DNA of 11,472 nucleotides. Source: Nitrososphaeraceae archaeon (GTDB lineage Archaea; Thermoproteota; Nitrososphaeria; Nitrososphaerales; Nitrososphaeraceae). How positions within the stretch are numbered: position 1 is the stretch's first letter; each line of letters opens with the position of its first letter. The stretch covers positions 1-11,472 of the forward strand of contig JASHSN010000184.1 in NCBI GenBank assembly GCA_030038695.1, given 5' to 3'. The notes under the pieces were generated by a model that saw nothing but the letters and a program-made list of their open reading frames with translations, was not told the DNA's origin and did no database searches. Positions 1 to 5,506 of the stretch are shown in pieces. A program made the position numbers and the translations under genes.

Positions 1-2
1 AG

Positions 3-242
3 AAACAAGATTATTCAAAGGCATTAGACATAGCTACGACAGCATATTTGGATAACTTTGAATATGTAGAACCACCATTGCTGAAGGTTAACAAAGTTCT
101 AAAACAAGATACAGAATTTATGATGCGTGGAGATTTAAGAATGTCATTACAGCATCACGCTCCGCTAGCAGATATCCAGAAGTTAGTTAAGGAAATAAAC
201 ATCAATCTAGATCAGGCAGATAAGTTGTTATCCAAGTCTTAG
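3..242 (+). CDS. C-terminal fragment of an unrecognised helical protein (5' end outside window)
   Basis: The frame is open from the first bases of the window and ends with TAG at 240-242, giving 79 residues of a longer protein. A TTG at 48 could start a 64-residue version, but the reading frame and helical character continue upstream of it (KQDYSKALDIATTAYLDNFE), so a truncated gene is more likely. The fragment is charged and amphipathic, with no membrane segment, cysteine or catalytic motif. It holds a patch around FEYVEPPLLKVN followed by helices rich in D/K/L. The pattern 'A..AYldnfEyvEppL...' is reminiscent of helical extracytoplasmic domains in some iron-permease-associated proteins, but this is only a resemblance. 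Function unknown. Confidence 0.7.
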   Translation, partial: KQDYSKALDIATTAYLDNFEYVEPPLLKVNKVLKQDTEFMMRGDLRMSLQHHAPLADIQKLVKEININLDQADKLLSKS

Positions 243-306
243 AGAGCGAAATCAGCCATATCTTGCCAGAAAAGTAGAGAACAGGTGTAAGTTTTAGAAA
301 AATTGA

Positions 307-417
307 CTGAAAACATACTGTGCTCTGTGTCACAAACATACGTTTACCGAGCCTGACGATACAAATGAAGACCTATCGCCTCATCTAGAATCAGCCAAAC
401 ATTTCGACAATTATTGA
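307..417 (+). pseudogene. Start-less zinc-finger-like fragment
   Basis: Frame +1 from 307 to the TGA at 415-417 encodes 36 residues containing TYCALCHKHTF, then PHLESAKHF. This gives C-x2-C, a 17-residue spacer and H-x5-H. The spacing is looser than the classic C2H2 finger (C-x2-C-x12-H-x3-5-H), but the aromatic and hydrophobic spacing is finger-like. There is an in-frame stop (TGA 304-306) just upstream and no ATG, GTG or TTG in frame before the cysteines; the only possible initiator is CTG at 307. It may be the tail of a decayed small zinc-finger gene, a gene broken by frameshift, or chance. Confidence 0.3.
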
Positions 418-526
418 TTCACATCAACAGTTGTTGCTGATTATCTGCTGTAACTGAAGTGTCGGCATAATGCATCATTATTGTGTCATCTGACATTACA
501 CTTATTCATCAAATATAAAAGATAAA

Positions 527-546
527 ATAGCTACAAACTTAGCTAT
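527..546. repeat. 7-bp inverted repeat (hairpin) upstream of the His-rich protein gene
   Basis: ATAGCTA (527-533) and TAGCTAT (540-546) are perfect complements separated by a 6-nt loop. It lies just downstream of an AT-rich TATA-like run (aaatataaaag, about 510-520) and 65 bp before the ATG at 612. It could be a regulator-binding dyad or an RNA hairpin; the sequence alone does not decide. Confidence 0.4.
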
Positions 547-580
547 GGGAGATAATTTATATCAAGTTAAACTAACTTCG

Positions 581-588
581 TATAAGGA
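581..588 (+). promoter_or_regulatory. TATA box for the His-rich protein gene
   Basis: TATAAGGA is centred about 27 bp before the ATG at 612, the normal archaeal spacing for a leaderless or nearly leaderless transcript. A second candidate, AATTTATATC (about 554-563), would give a leader of roughly 27 nt. Confidence 0.45.
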
Positions 589-611
589 ATATATCCCTGC
601 TATGAGGGTAT

Positions 612-908
612 ATGCATAGAACTTCAAAAGCATTGTCTATCTTTGTTCTTGTGGCGGCCTCGACAGCACTAACTGTTGATGCATCAACCGTTTCCGGAGC
701 TTCTAACACCCACGTACATCATCACCATATCCAACTAATGAATAGCTTTACTAATTCGACTAGTATTGTTGGTATTAACGGTATTATTGGCGGGGACGGC
801 GACAGCTCAAGCACAACACAACACTGGTCTTCCAATAGTCACTCACATCACCACCATAGTTCAGAGAACAGCATCGCTGATATCAATTGGTATCAACTAG
901 GTAACTAA
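612..908 (+). CDS. Small secreted histidine-rich protein
   Basis: A 98-residue protein. Residues 1-25 look like a signal peptide: basic start (HRTSK), hydrophobic core (ALSIFVLVAASTALTV) and a likely cut after VDA. The mature part is Ser/Gly/Asn/Thr-rich and carries two histidine clusters, HVHHHH (about 34-39) and HSHHHH (about 77-82), separated by a Gly/Asp/Ser-rich linker. There are no cysteines. Clustered histidines in an exported protein suggest binding of Cu, Ni or Zn outside the membrane, which is an inference. Its ATG overlaps a five-codon frame starting at the ATG at 602, but the TATA box at 581-588 fits the ATG at 612. The neighbour on the other strand is an uncharacterised membrane protein and shares no promoter with it. 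No named family recognised. Confidence 0.65.
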   Translation: MHRTSKALSIFVLVAASTALTVDASTVSGASNTHVHHHHIQLMNSFTNSTSIVGINGIIGGDGDSSSTTQHWSSNSHSHHHHSSENSIADINWYQLGN

Positions 909-1037
909 TTACGCACTGGCAAAAAAACACATTTTGAAATGAGCTGAGGATACTTTAACTCTAGATGCAGCTAAATTTAAGGTTAATCTATGGGGATAAC
1001 AATATGGATTCGTCCAGTTACTATCTATGGTTTGTTG

Positions 1038-2183
1038 CTACTTTACTTCAAGCAGCAGCTTAGTAATTCTTTTCTTTTCTAACAGCATAAGATACACTAT
1101 TCCGATTATTAAAACCGCTTCTAAAGATTTATCTAATATGCCTGCAATATCTACGGCTTCAGGTCTATTGATGGGAGAGAGTGGAGGAGGTAACGTTACA
1201 GAATATATATACAATCCTAGTAAGACTGAGCTGCCTATTAACCCAAACAGATTGAGAATGACGCTCTTTTTGTAATACATCTTTGCAAGTGTCGGGCTTT
1301 GGATTGAATCCACTTCAGTTGCGAGGGTCATAATTACATATACAATGCCATATGCAAACTGGGCTGCCGCAGCCGCCAATAGGAAAATACTATATTCAAT
1401 TCGCAGGGATCCGTGTTCAGAATAAATAGCAAGATGTACTATACCTGCCCCTATTGCTAACATCATTACAGAATATCTGATCAGTATTTCTCTATCTGAA
1501 ACGGCGGTATTATCGATTTTGTTTGTGACGTTGGCTAGCTTACTACGTTTCTTTCGACTTCTATAGGAGAATCCTGCCACTGATCCAAAAACTGCCATAG
1601 CCGCCGCTATCCCCGCAAATATTGCAGTGAAAAAGATATTGCCAAAACTCTTTGTTATTGATATACTGAACACGCCTCTATCACAGTCGCAATTCAAATT
1701 GCTACTTAGGATGTTTCTAGGAGGGTCAATACCAATATGATTATTGCCGTTGTTATCATTTGCTATGCTCAGTACAATGTCATAATTACCTATACTAGGG
1801 AATGTATAGTAAAGTGAAAAGTCCCCAGTAGTCTCCATCGTCCACGGAAAGGCCTTTATTCGTTGTCCTGTGTTATCTTGATAAATTTCTACCATTGTAT
1901 AAACATTGTATACATCGTTGCCATTAAAATCCTGTATACTAAATGTGATTTGTGAAGGTTGCAATGGTGGTGTAAATTCAGGATCTAATGCCTCATAGAC
2001 ATAATATTTCCCAATTGCTGCTCCAAATCCGTTGTAGTGGGGTAGATGTGATAGATGTGCATATGAAACGGATGTTAAAGAAAGCTTGTTATTGTTATCA
2101 CCACCAGATATGAATAAAATTAATAATAATGAAATTGTTACAAAAACTTGAAAATTCTTAATAGATAGTATTCTCAGATGCAC
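1038..2183 (-). CDS. Multi-pass membrane protein with extracytoplasmic beta-type domain
   Basis: A 381-residue protein read from a GTG at 2183; no ATG lies in the N-terminal part, and a TATA-like box 36 bp upstream supports this start. Residues 11-26 form a hydrophobic signal or anchor segment. Residues about 41-178 form an extracytoplasmic domain that begins with the His-containing run YAHLSHLPHYN and continues with alternating beta-like segments (TMVEIYQ, FPWTMETTGDFSLYYTFPSIGNYDIVLSI in pieces) and a CDCD motif at 165-168. At least five membrane helices follow, at about 182-206, 233-254, 264-287, 307-330 and 352-368, with a basic cytoplasmic loop (RSRKKRSK) after the first. The first domain resembles FixH/YtkA-like immunoglobulin-fold domains in general look only. 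The HLSHLPH run just after the signal could bind a metal. Function unknown; it looks like a lineage-specific archaeal membrane protein. Confidence 0.8.
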   Translation of the reverse strand: MHLRILSIKNFQVFVTISLLLILFISGGDNNNKLSLTSVSYAHLSHLPHYNGFGAAIGKYYVYEALDPEFTPPLQPSQITFSIQDFNGNDVYNVYTMVEIYQDNTGQRIKAFPWTMETTGDFSLYYTFPSIGNYDIVLSIANDNNGNNHIGIDPPRNILSSNLNCDCDRGVFSISITKSFGNIFFTAIFAGIAAAMAVFGSVAGFSYRSRKKRSKLANVTNKIDNTAVSDREILIRYSVMMLAIGAGIVHLAIYSEHGSLRIEYSIFLLAAAAAQFAYGIVYVIMTLATEVDSIQSPTLAKMYYKKSVILNLFGLIGSSVLLGLYIYSVTLPPPLSPINRPEAVDIAGILDKSLEAVLIIGIVYLMLLEKKRITKLLLEVK

Positions 2184-2215
2184 ACTGGTTATCAGTAGAC
2201 ATTGACGCCCATATA

Positions 2216-2223
2216 ATTTATAA
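2216..2223 (-). promoter_or_regulatory. TATA box for the membrane protein gene
   Basis: On the minus strand this reads TTATAAAT within a longer AT run, centred about 36 bp before the GTG at 2183. It predicts transcription from about 2193 and a leader of about 10 nt, which supports the GTG start. Confidence 0.5.
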
Positions 2224-2336
2224 TAAAAATTGCCTTAGGTAAAATGAAAACCGGTGCTGTAAAGAAACCACGGATTTACGGAATTTTCTTAGAGCTATCT
2301 AAATGAAAAGCAGAAGGCTAATAAAAAATACACCCT

Positions 2337-2381
2337 GTTATACAGATCCTTTGTTATACTCCATGTTGTACAGATCCTTTG
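2337..2381. repeat. Two-copy 17-bp direct repeat, period 28
   Basis: GTTATACAGATCCTTTG (2337-2353) recurs as GTTGTACAGATCCTTTG (2365-2381), one mismatch in 17 and exactly 28 bp apart. It lies just past the 3' end of the L19e gene and about 155-200 bp upstream of the membrane-protein start. Only two copies are seen, so it is not a CRISPR array. It may be a tandem binding site or a local duplication. Confidence 0.6.
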
Positions 2382-2410
2382 AAGGAATTCGACAGAAGAT
2401 TTATGATTTC

Positions 2411-2857
2411 CTAACGATTCTTGGTCTGCTTCACTATTTCCCTCAAATGTGCCAACGACCTTACCTGACCCCCATTGACTTTCTTGTAAATCGCCCAATA
2501 TACTCCTCGAGTTATATCATTTCTGGCCTTTAACACCTTCAAATAGTATCTCATTGCTCTTATTCTAGTAACATACACCATTTTCTTACCTGTTCGTGCG
2601 GACTTTTTACCTTTTTTCGATCCTGCGCCTGTTCCATGTTTCCGGCGAATGGCAAGCTTCGCCTTAGCGCGTGCCCTAGATGTTCCCCGATGCTTAACCG
2701 TCCAGATCGCTCCATTCTTCAACAGGCTGCGCATATTTTCTCGGGTAATGGAATCTGCTACATCATCTAGTTTATCAGGTTCAAACCTTACCCTATTCAC
2801 ACCAACGCCGAGCATTCGAGCAATTAATTCCCTTTTTTTCCTTATATTTACTACCAA
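2411..2857 (-). CDS. rpl19e: Large-subunit ribosomal protein L19e
   Basis: A 148-residue basic protein of the archaeal/eukaryotic L19e (eL19) family, which binds 23S rRNA. It shows the family's N-terminal block (RKKRELIARMLGVGVNRVRF, residues 5-24), the central basic stretch (HRGTSRARAKAKLAIRRKHG and following GAGSKKGKKSAR, about 56-87) and a C-terminal helix (VRSLAHLREIVKQ). Length is typical for archaea. The likely start is TTG at 2857, preceded on the minus strand by GAGGGGTG, a Shine-Dalgarno-like run overlapping the L32e stop; no ATG exists near the expected N-terminus. It follows L32e with an 18-nt gap and is probably cotranscribed. This L32e-L19e order is part of the archaeal spc operon, but here the next genes (L18, S5) are absent. 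Confidence 0.95.
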   Translation of the reverse strand: MVVNIRKKRELIARMLGVGVNRVRFEPDKLDDVADSITRENMRSLLKNGAIWTVKHRGTSRARAKAKLAIRRKHGTGAGSKKGKKSARTGKKMVYVTRIRAMRYYLKVLKARNDITRGVYWAIYKKVNGGQVRSLAHLREIVKQTKNR

Positions 2858-2875
2858 CTAGCAGTTTTACACCCC

Positions 2876-3316
2876 TCACTCCTCGCTTTCTTGTCCTATT
2901 GATTTTACCTTTTTGTTGTCCTCGGTCTTCTCTAAAGATAGTTTGCCTGCATTTAGTACCTTGATTCCGAGGCTACCAGCTTTCGCTAGAATCTCCTTCC
3001 TTTTTCGTCTTCCAACCGTATGTGCCAATCTAGCAGCATCCCTATTTACATCTAGTTTGGTAAGATCATTTACATTGAAAACAATATGATCAATATATCC
3101 TGATGGATGGAGACCTCTTGATCTCTTTGGCCCTCGATAACCGATTTTAACAATTGGCGGTACACCGGAATACTGCTTTCTCATCTTGTTGTCTTTTCCC
3201 TTAGGCTTTCTCCAGTTCTCAGCTAAACGGTCATATCTCCAACTCTCCTGTCTGACAAATTTGGGTCTTGTGTCGGATATTTTTTTCCTAGCCTGGAGCA
3301 TCTCCTTGTTAATCAT
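2876..3316 (-). CDS. rpl32e: Large-subunit ribosomal protein L32e
   Basis: A 146-residue protein of the L32e (eL32) family. The conserved core is clear: RPKFVRQESWRYDRL (17-31), WRKPKGKDNKMR (35-46), a VPPIVKIGYRGPKRSRGLHP block (52-71), and VGRRKRKEILAKAGSLGIKV (about 101-120). The N-terminal helix and the acidic tail (IGQESEE) are short, as in archaea. Start is ATG 3316, with a TATA-like box about 32 bp upstream giving a leader of only a few bases. It heads a two-gene unit with L19e and is divergent from the SOD gene across 133 bp. Confidence 0.95.
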   Translation of the reverse strand: MINKEMLQARKKISDTRPKFVRQESWRYDRLAENWRKPKGKDNKMRKQYSGVPPIVKIGYRGPKRSRGLHPSGYIDHIVFNVNDLTKLDVNRDAARLAHTVGRRKRKEILAKAGSLGIKVLNAGKLSLEKTEDNKKVKSIGQESEE

Positions 3317-3344
3317 GATGTTTGCAAATTAGAGAGATAATTTT

Positions 3345-3352
3345 TGAATAAA
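3345..3352 (-). promoter_or_regulatory. TATA box for the L32e-L19e unit
   Basis: The minus strand reads TTTATTCA, centred about 32 bp before the ATG at 3316. It predicts a leader of about 6 nt and shows that the ribosomal pair has its own promoter rather than lying inside a long spc operon. Confidence 0.45.
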
Positions 3353-3420
3353 TACGTTTCTGAGTCGATGCCCTCGAATAGTCAAATTATACCCGGCGCC
3401 ACCACAATAGAGGACAAAAG

Positions 3421-3428
3421 TTAATAAT
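3421..3428 (+). promoter_or_regulatory. TATA box for superoxide dismutase
   Basis: TTAATAAT is centred 25-26 bp before the GTG at 3450, the spacing expected for a leaderless archaeal transcript starting at or next to the start codon. Confidence 0.5.
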
Positions 3429-3433
3429 TTCGA

Positions 3434-3454
3434 TCGTGATTCGTGAATCGTGAA
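3434..3454 (+). repeat. Three tandem heptamers spanning the SOD start codon
   Basis: TCGTGAT, TCGTGAA and TCGTGAA follow each other without gaps (3434-3440, 3441-3447, 3448-3454). The GTG used as SOD start (3450-3452) lies inside the third unit. Because 7 is not a multiple of 3, the GTGs of the other two units are in other frames. The array sits between the TATA box and the first codons. Confidence 0.65.
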
Positions 3455-4052
3455 AAGGTACGAACTACCTCAGTTACCGTATGCATATGATTCACTAGAA
3501 CCGCATATATCAAAGGAGATTATGAACGTACATCACGATAAGCATCATCTTGCTTATGTAAACGGGGCCAATGCAGCGCTTGAAAAATTAGAAAATGGAA
3601 GGAAGAATAGTTTCCAAGATACGGATATTAAAGCTATCGAGAGAGACTTATCCTTCCACTATGCTGGCCACTCGCTCCATTCTATATTCTGGCCTAATAT
3701 GAAGTCAGGCGGTGGCGGAAATCCCGGTGGCGCCATAGCTGACAAAATAAATGCAGATTTTGGTAGTTACGATGGATTTAAGGTTCAATTTACAGGTGCT
3801 ACTACAACCGTGGAAGGTATTGGATGTGGTATCCTTGCATACGATCCTCTTTCAGATCAATTGTTGACATTTGGTGCAGAGAAGCACAACTTGTTACTCG
3901 GTCCAGGAACTGTTCCATTACTAGTTTGCGACGTGTGGGAGCATGCATACTATCTCCAGTACAAAAATGACAAGACAAGTTATGTTAATGCATGGTGGAA
4001 TGTGGTAAACTGGGAAGACGTTGCAAAGCGATTCGACAAGTCAAAGCAATGA
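3450..4052 (+). CDS. sod: Superoxide dismutase, Fe/Mn family
   Basis: A 200-residue, cytoplasmic-type enzyme (no signal peptide) converting superoxide to hydrogen peroxide and oxygen. By alignment with known Fe/Mn SODs, the metal ligands are His28 (in MNVHHDKHH), His77 (in AGHSLHSIFW), Asp161 and His165 (DVWEHAYYLQY). The C-terminal signature YVNAWWNVVNW (178-188) is intact. His146 falls where Sulfolobus-type archaeal SODs carry a His in place of the second-sphere Gln of mitochondrial MnSOD, so an iron or cambialistic enzyme is more likely than a strict Mn one (inference). Length is normal. The start is GTG at 3450, supported by the family N-terminus (KRYELPQLPYAYDSLEPHI). It is divergent from the L32e unit and convergent with the YkgJ gene. 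Confidence 0.96.
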   Translation: MKRYELPQLPYAYDSLEPHISKEIMNVHHDKHHLAYVNGANAALEKLENGRKNSFQDTDIKAIERDLSFHYAGHSLHSIFWPNMKSGGGGNPGGAIADKINADFGSYDGFKVQFTGATTTVEGIGCGILAYDPLSDQLLTFGAEKHNLLLGPGTVPLLVCDVWEHAYYLQYKNDKTSYVNAWWNVVNWEDVAKRFDKSKQ

Positions 4053-4133
4053 ATCACTTTCCCCCTTTCGTAGTTAATAACATATGCTTGAGGGATCGAT
4101 AATGTGTGGTTACTTTCTACTCTTTGTGCAAAG

Positions 4134-4160
4134 ATATGGTAAAAATCTCCGGAACCATAT
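4134..4160. terminator. Inverted repeat between convergent genes, possible bidirectional terminator
   Basis: ATATGGT (4134-4140) and ACCATAT (4154-4160) form a 7-bp stem with a 13-nt loop, followed by an AT-rich run (aatatttaatt). It lies between the convergent SOD and YkgJ genes. The pyrimidine run CTTTCCCCCTTTCG just after the SOD stop may also help end SOD transcription. Archaeal termination usually depends on T-runs rather than hairpins, so the call is weak. Confidence 0.3.
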
Positions 4161-4212
4161 AATATTTAATTGACGCTGCAATACATCCGCTATAATAGCT
4201 TTATCAAGGGGT

Positions 4213-4932
4213 TTATTGCAAATCGACTATGTTAATAGAAGAATAATTTTCCCTAGTACTTCTGTTCACAGCCATATTGTAGTTGTATATTTTTTCCGAA
4301 TATTCCTCTAGAATTGATTTGATAGGATCTAACGATTTGCTTGTATAAAAGCCAGGACAGTCGCCAGTTAACTGAAACGTGGCATGAATATCAGCTTTTC
4401 CTTTATTATACTCCATCCAGGAGGCAAATGGATACAGCCAGCAAACGCCAGGTTTTTCAGGATGAATCCCACAGTAACCGCTAGCATCCAGGAACCTACA
4501 TCGAAGTGGAATGCCATCCTGCTCTTCCCTCTCGTCGGAATTTCTTTTCAGCGAAAGCATTGTAAGCGTAGTTATAACATTACCAAAAGCTTCTTTTTCC
4601 TCCCAATTTGAGATTCGTGTCTCCGCCTTGATAAACTCTGGTTCTGAAAGATAACCCATCTTCTTAGCAATCATTTTGATATCATCTTTAGTAAGGGGAA
4701 GTCTTCCTTGCCGTTCACAACAATTGTGACAATCGGGCCACATACATCTCCACAATACATAAAGACCATCATCAGCCAATGTAGGAATATGAAAAACTAC
4801 CCTATTAACTTCTAATGTAGTATCAACAACGTCCTTTCTTTTGCCAATATGTAGATCGTATATTTCTTGGTCTATCTTCCATCTTTTAGCTAGTAGTTCA
4901 AGTGAATCTCTAACAGGATTACTAGACATCAT
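4213..4932 (-). CDS. YkgJ-type cysteine-cluster protein (putative Zn/Fe-S binding)
   Basis: A 239-residue protein. Two cysteine groups define the family: C63-x4-C68-x2-CC71/72 (RCMWPDCHNCCERQG) and C145-x8-C154-x9-C164 in RCRFLDASGYCGIHPEKP and GVCWLYPF, plus C192 (TGDCPGF). This is the YkgJ/UPF0153 pattern, thought to bind zinc or an Fe-S cluster; biochemical function is unknown. The LTKDDIKMIAKKMGY segment (80-94) is typical of the family. The frame stays open upstream to 5118, but that part crosses the promoter region and the opposite gene; ATG 4932 (or the adjacent ATG 4929) fits the TATA box centred 33 bp upstream. It is divergent from the gene at 5012. Confidence 0.88.
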   Translation of the reverse strand: MMSSNPVRDSLELLAKRWKIDQEIYDLHIGKRKDVVDTTLEVNRVVFHIPTLADDGLYVLWRCMWPDCHNCCERQGRLPLTKDDIKMIAKKMGYLSEPEFIKAETRISNWEEKEAFGNVITTLTMLSLKRNSDEREEQDGIPLRCRFLDASGYCGIHPEKPGVCWLYPFASWMEYNKGKADIHATFQLTGDCPGFYTSKSLDPIKSILEEYSEKIYNYNMAVNRSTRENYSSINIVDLQ

Positions 4933-4986
4933 AGTGCGTACCTTGCTATGCAAAACCCGGCGTTTAAATGTGCCCTGTAACGCACT
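4933..4986. promoter_or_regulatory. Shared divergent promoter region with 7-bp dyad
   Basis: The palindromic TTTAAA at 4963-4968 can serve as TATA box in both directions: about 33 bp before the ATG at 4932 (minus) and about 46 bp before the ATG at 5012 (plus). It is flanked by a perfect inverted repeat, AGTGCGT (4933-4939) and ACGCACT (4980-4986). The minus-side arm touches the start codon, so a protein bound there could control both genes. This is inference; a 7-bp repeat in an 80-bp region can occur by chance. Confidence 0.35.
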
Positions 4987-5011
4987 GATCGAAGGACAAA
5001 ATATCAAGAAA

Positions 5012-5374
5012 ATGAATACTAGGCCTTTGGTTGAATCTGCTGCTAAAGAAAAAGCCATAGGTAAAGGAAAGCATGCATCTTCAACTGAAAATCGTAGAAT
5101 GGTATGGGAGAAAATCATTTGGCCTCTAATACTAGATGTTAACAGATCATATTTTAGCTTGAAAGAGTATCATATAAAAAGGGATCAATTTTGTCAGATG
5201 TATAACATACGACCATCTAGAGTCGCAGGTGGAGTGGTGTCATTATTGATTAAAGGCATACTTATCGCAGAAAAGAACTTTTATTCTCTACACTATAGGC
5301 TCATTCCTTATATGCGTAAGAGAGTGAATTTGGAGTACGGACTTGTGATTAGAGAAATCAACACAAAGCGTTAA
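5012..5374 (+). CDS. Small protein of unknown function, possible winged-helix fold
   Basis: A 120-residue basic protein from ATG 5012. The open frame extends upstream to 4841 but overlaps the YkgJ gene and has a different, non-protein-like composition, so the ATG within AAGAAAATGAATACT is preferred. The N-terminal 27 residues are Lys/Ala/Glu-rich and probably disordered. The rest is compact: VWEKIIWPLILDVN, YFSLKEYHIKRDQFCQMYNI, RPSRVAGGVVSLLIKGILIA and FYSLHYRLIPYMRKRVNLEYG. The helix-turn-helix-helix pattern with a Lys-Gly-hydrophobic turn (SLLIKGIL) looks like a winged-helix DNA-binding domain, but no named family is recognised. It ends 44 bp before the tRNA gene, whose TATA box overlaps its stop codon. 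Confidence 0.75.
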   Translation: MNTRPLVESAAKEKAIGKGKHASSTENRRMVWEKIIWPLILDVNRSYFSLKEYHIKRDQFCQMYNIRPSRVAGGVVSLLIKGILIAEKNFYSLHYRLIPYMRKRVNLEYGLVIREINTKR

Positions 5375-5380
5375 AATCAA
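5371..5380 (+). promoter_or_regulatory. TATA box for the tRNA-Gln gene
   Basis: TTAAAATCAA overlaps the stop codon of the preceding gene and is centred about 43 bp before the tRNA 5' end. A start near 5401 would leave an 18-nt leader for RNase P to remove. Confidence 0.35.
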
Positions 5381-5428
5381 ATACTGGTCTAGTAATGGAA
5401 GTCATGTAGCTCGTGTGAAGCCCGGTCG

Positions 5429-5460
5429 AACCTGTGTTATTAAGGTAATCAGGTACCGAA
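5429..5460 (+). other. tRNA intron 1 (32 nt, D-arm, between positions 10 and 11)
   Basis: A textbook bulge-helix-bulge core is visible. Central helix CGGT (5423-5426) pairs with ACCG (5455-5458). The 5' bulge is CGA (5427-5429), cut after CG; the 3' bulge is AAT (5459-5461), cut after AA. The intron-internal helix is ACCTG (5430-5434) with CAGGT (5450-5454). The cuts predicted by the motif are exactly those needed to restore the D stem. The central helix uses acceptor nucleotides 5-7 and U8, so it competes with the acceptor stem. Confidence 0.85.
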
Positions 5461-5472
5461 TCTAGTGGCCAA

Positions 5473-5490
5473 TCTCCAAAATAGGGCTAA
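5473..5490 (+). other. tRNA intron 2 (18 nt, D-loop, between positions 21 and 22)
   Basis: Sequence TCTCCAAAATAGGGCTAA. The central helix is GGCC (5467-5470, the conserved G18 G19 and following CC) with GGCT (5485-5488), including one G-U pair. Bulges are AAT (5471-5473) and AAG (5489-5491), each cut after AA. The internal helix is only two pairs (C5474-G5484, T5475-A5483), so this is a relaxed motif. Because AA flanks both sides, the exact boundary could shift by up to two bases without changing the mature tRNA. Confidence 0.75.
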
Positions 5491-5506
5491 GGATTTCAGG
5501 CTCTGG

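Larger units (their letters stand above)
243..611. other. Intergenic region with a zinc-finger-like remnant and an upstream hairpin
   Basis: This 369 bp stretch has no ORF with a usual start codon. It holds a short open frame at 307-417 that reads like a zinc finger (separate entry), a 7-bp inverted repeat at 527-546, and two TATA-like stretches (about 510-520 and 581-588) ahead of the gene at 612. Nothing else is recognised. Confidence 0.6.

Noticed and set aside
1027..1275. Plus-strand ORF opposite the membrane protein
   Set aside because: It is antisense to membrane helices of a convincing gene and has no own promoter or family resemblance.
2337..2381. CRISPR-like repeat
   Set aside because: Only two copies with an 11-bp gap, and no cas genes in the window.
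2303..2533. Plus-strand ORF over the L19e 3' end
   Set aside because: It overlaps a certain ribosomal protein gene on the other strand and has no conserved features.
4841..5011. Upstream extension of the 120-residue protein
   Set aside because: It lies antisense to the conserved N-terminal part of the cysteine-cluster gene and has low-complexity, non-conserved character.
4933..5118. N-terminal extension of the cysteine-cluster protein to 5118
   Set aside because: It crosses the promoter region and overlaps the gene at 5012 on the other strand; ATG 4932 fits a TATA box and the family start.
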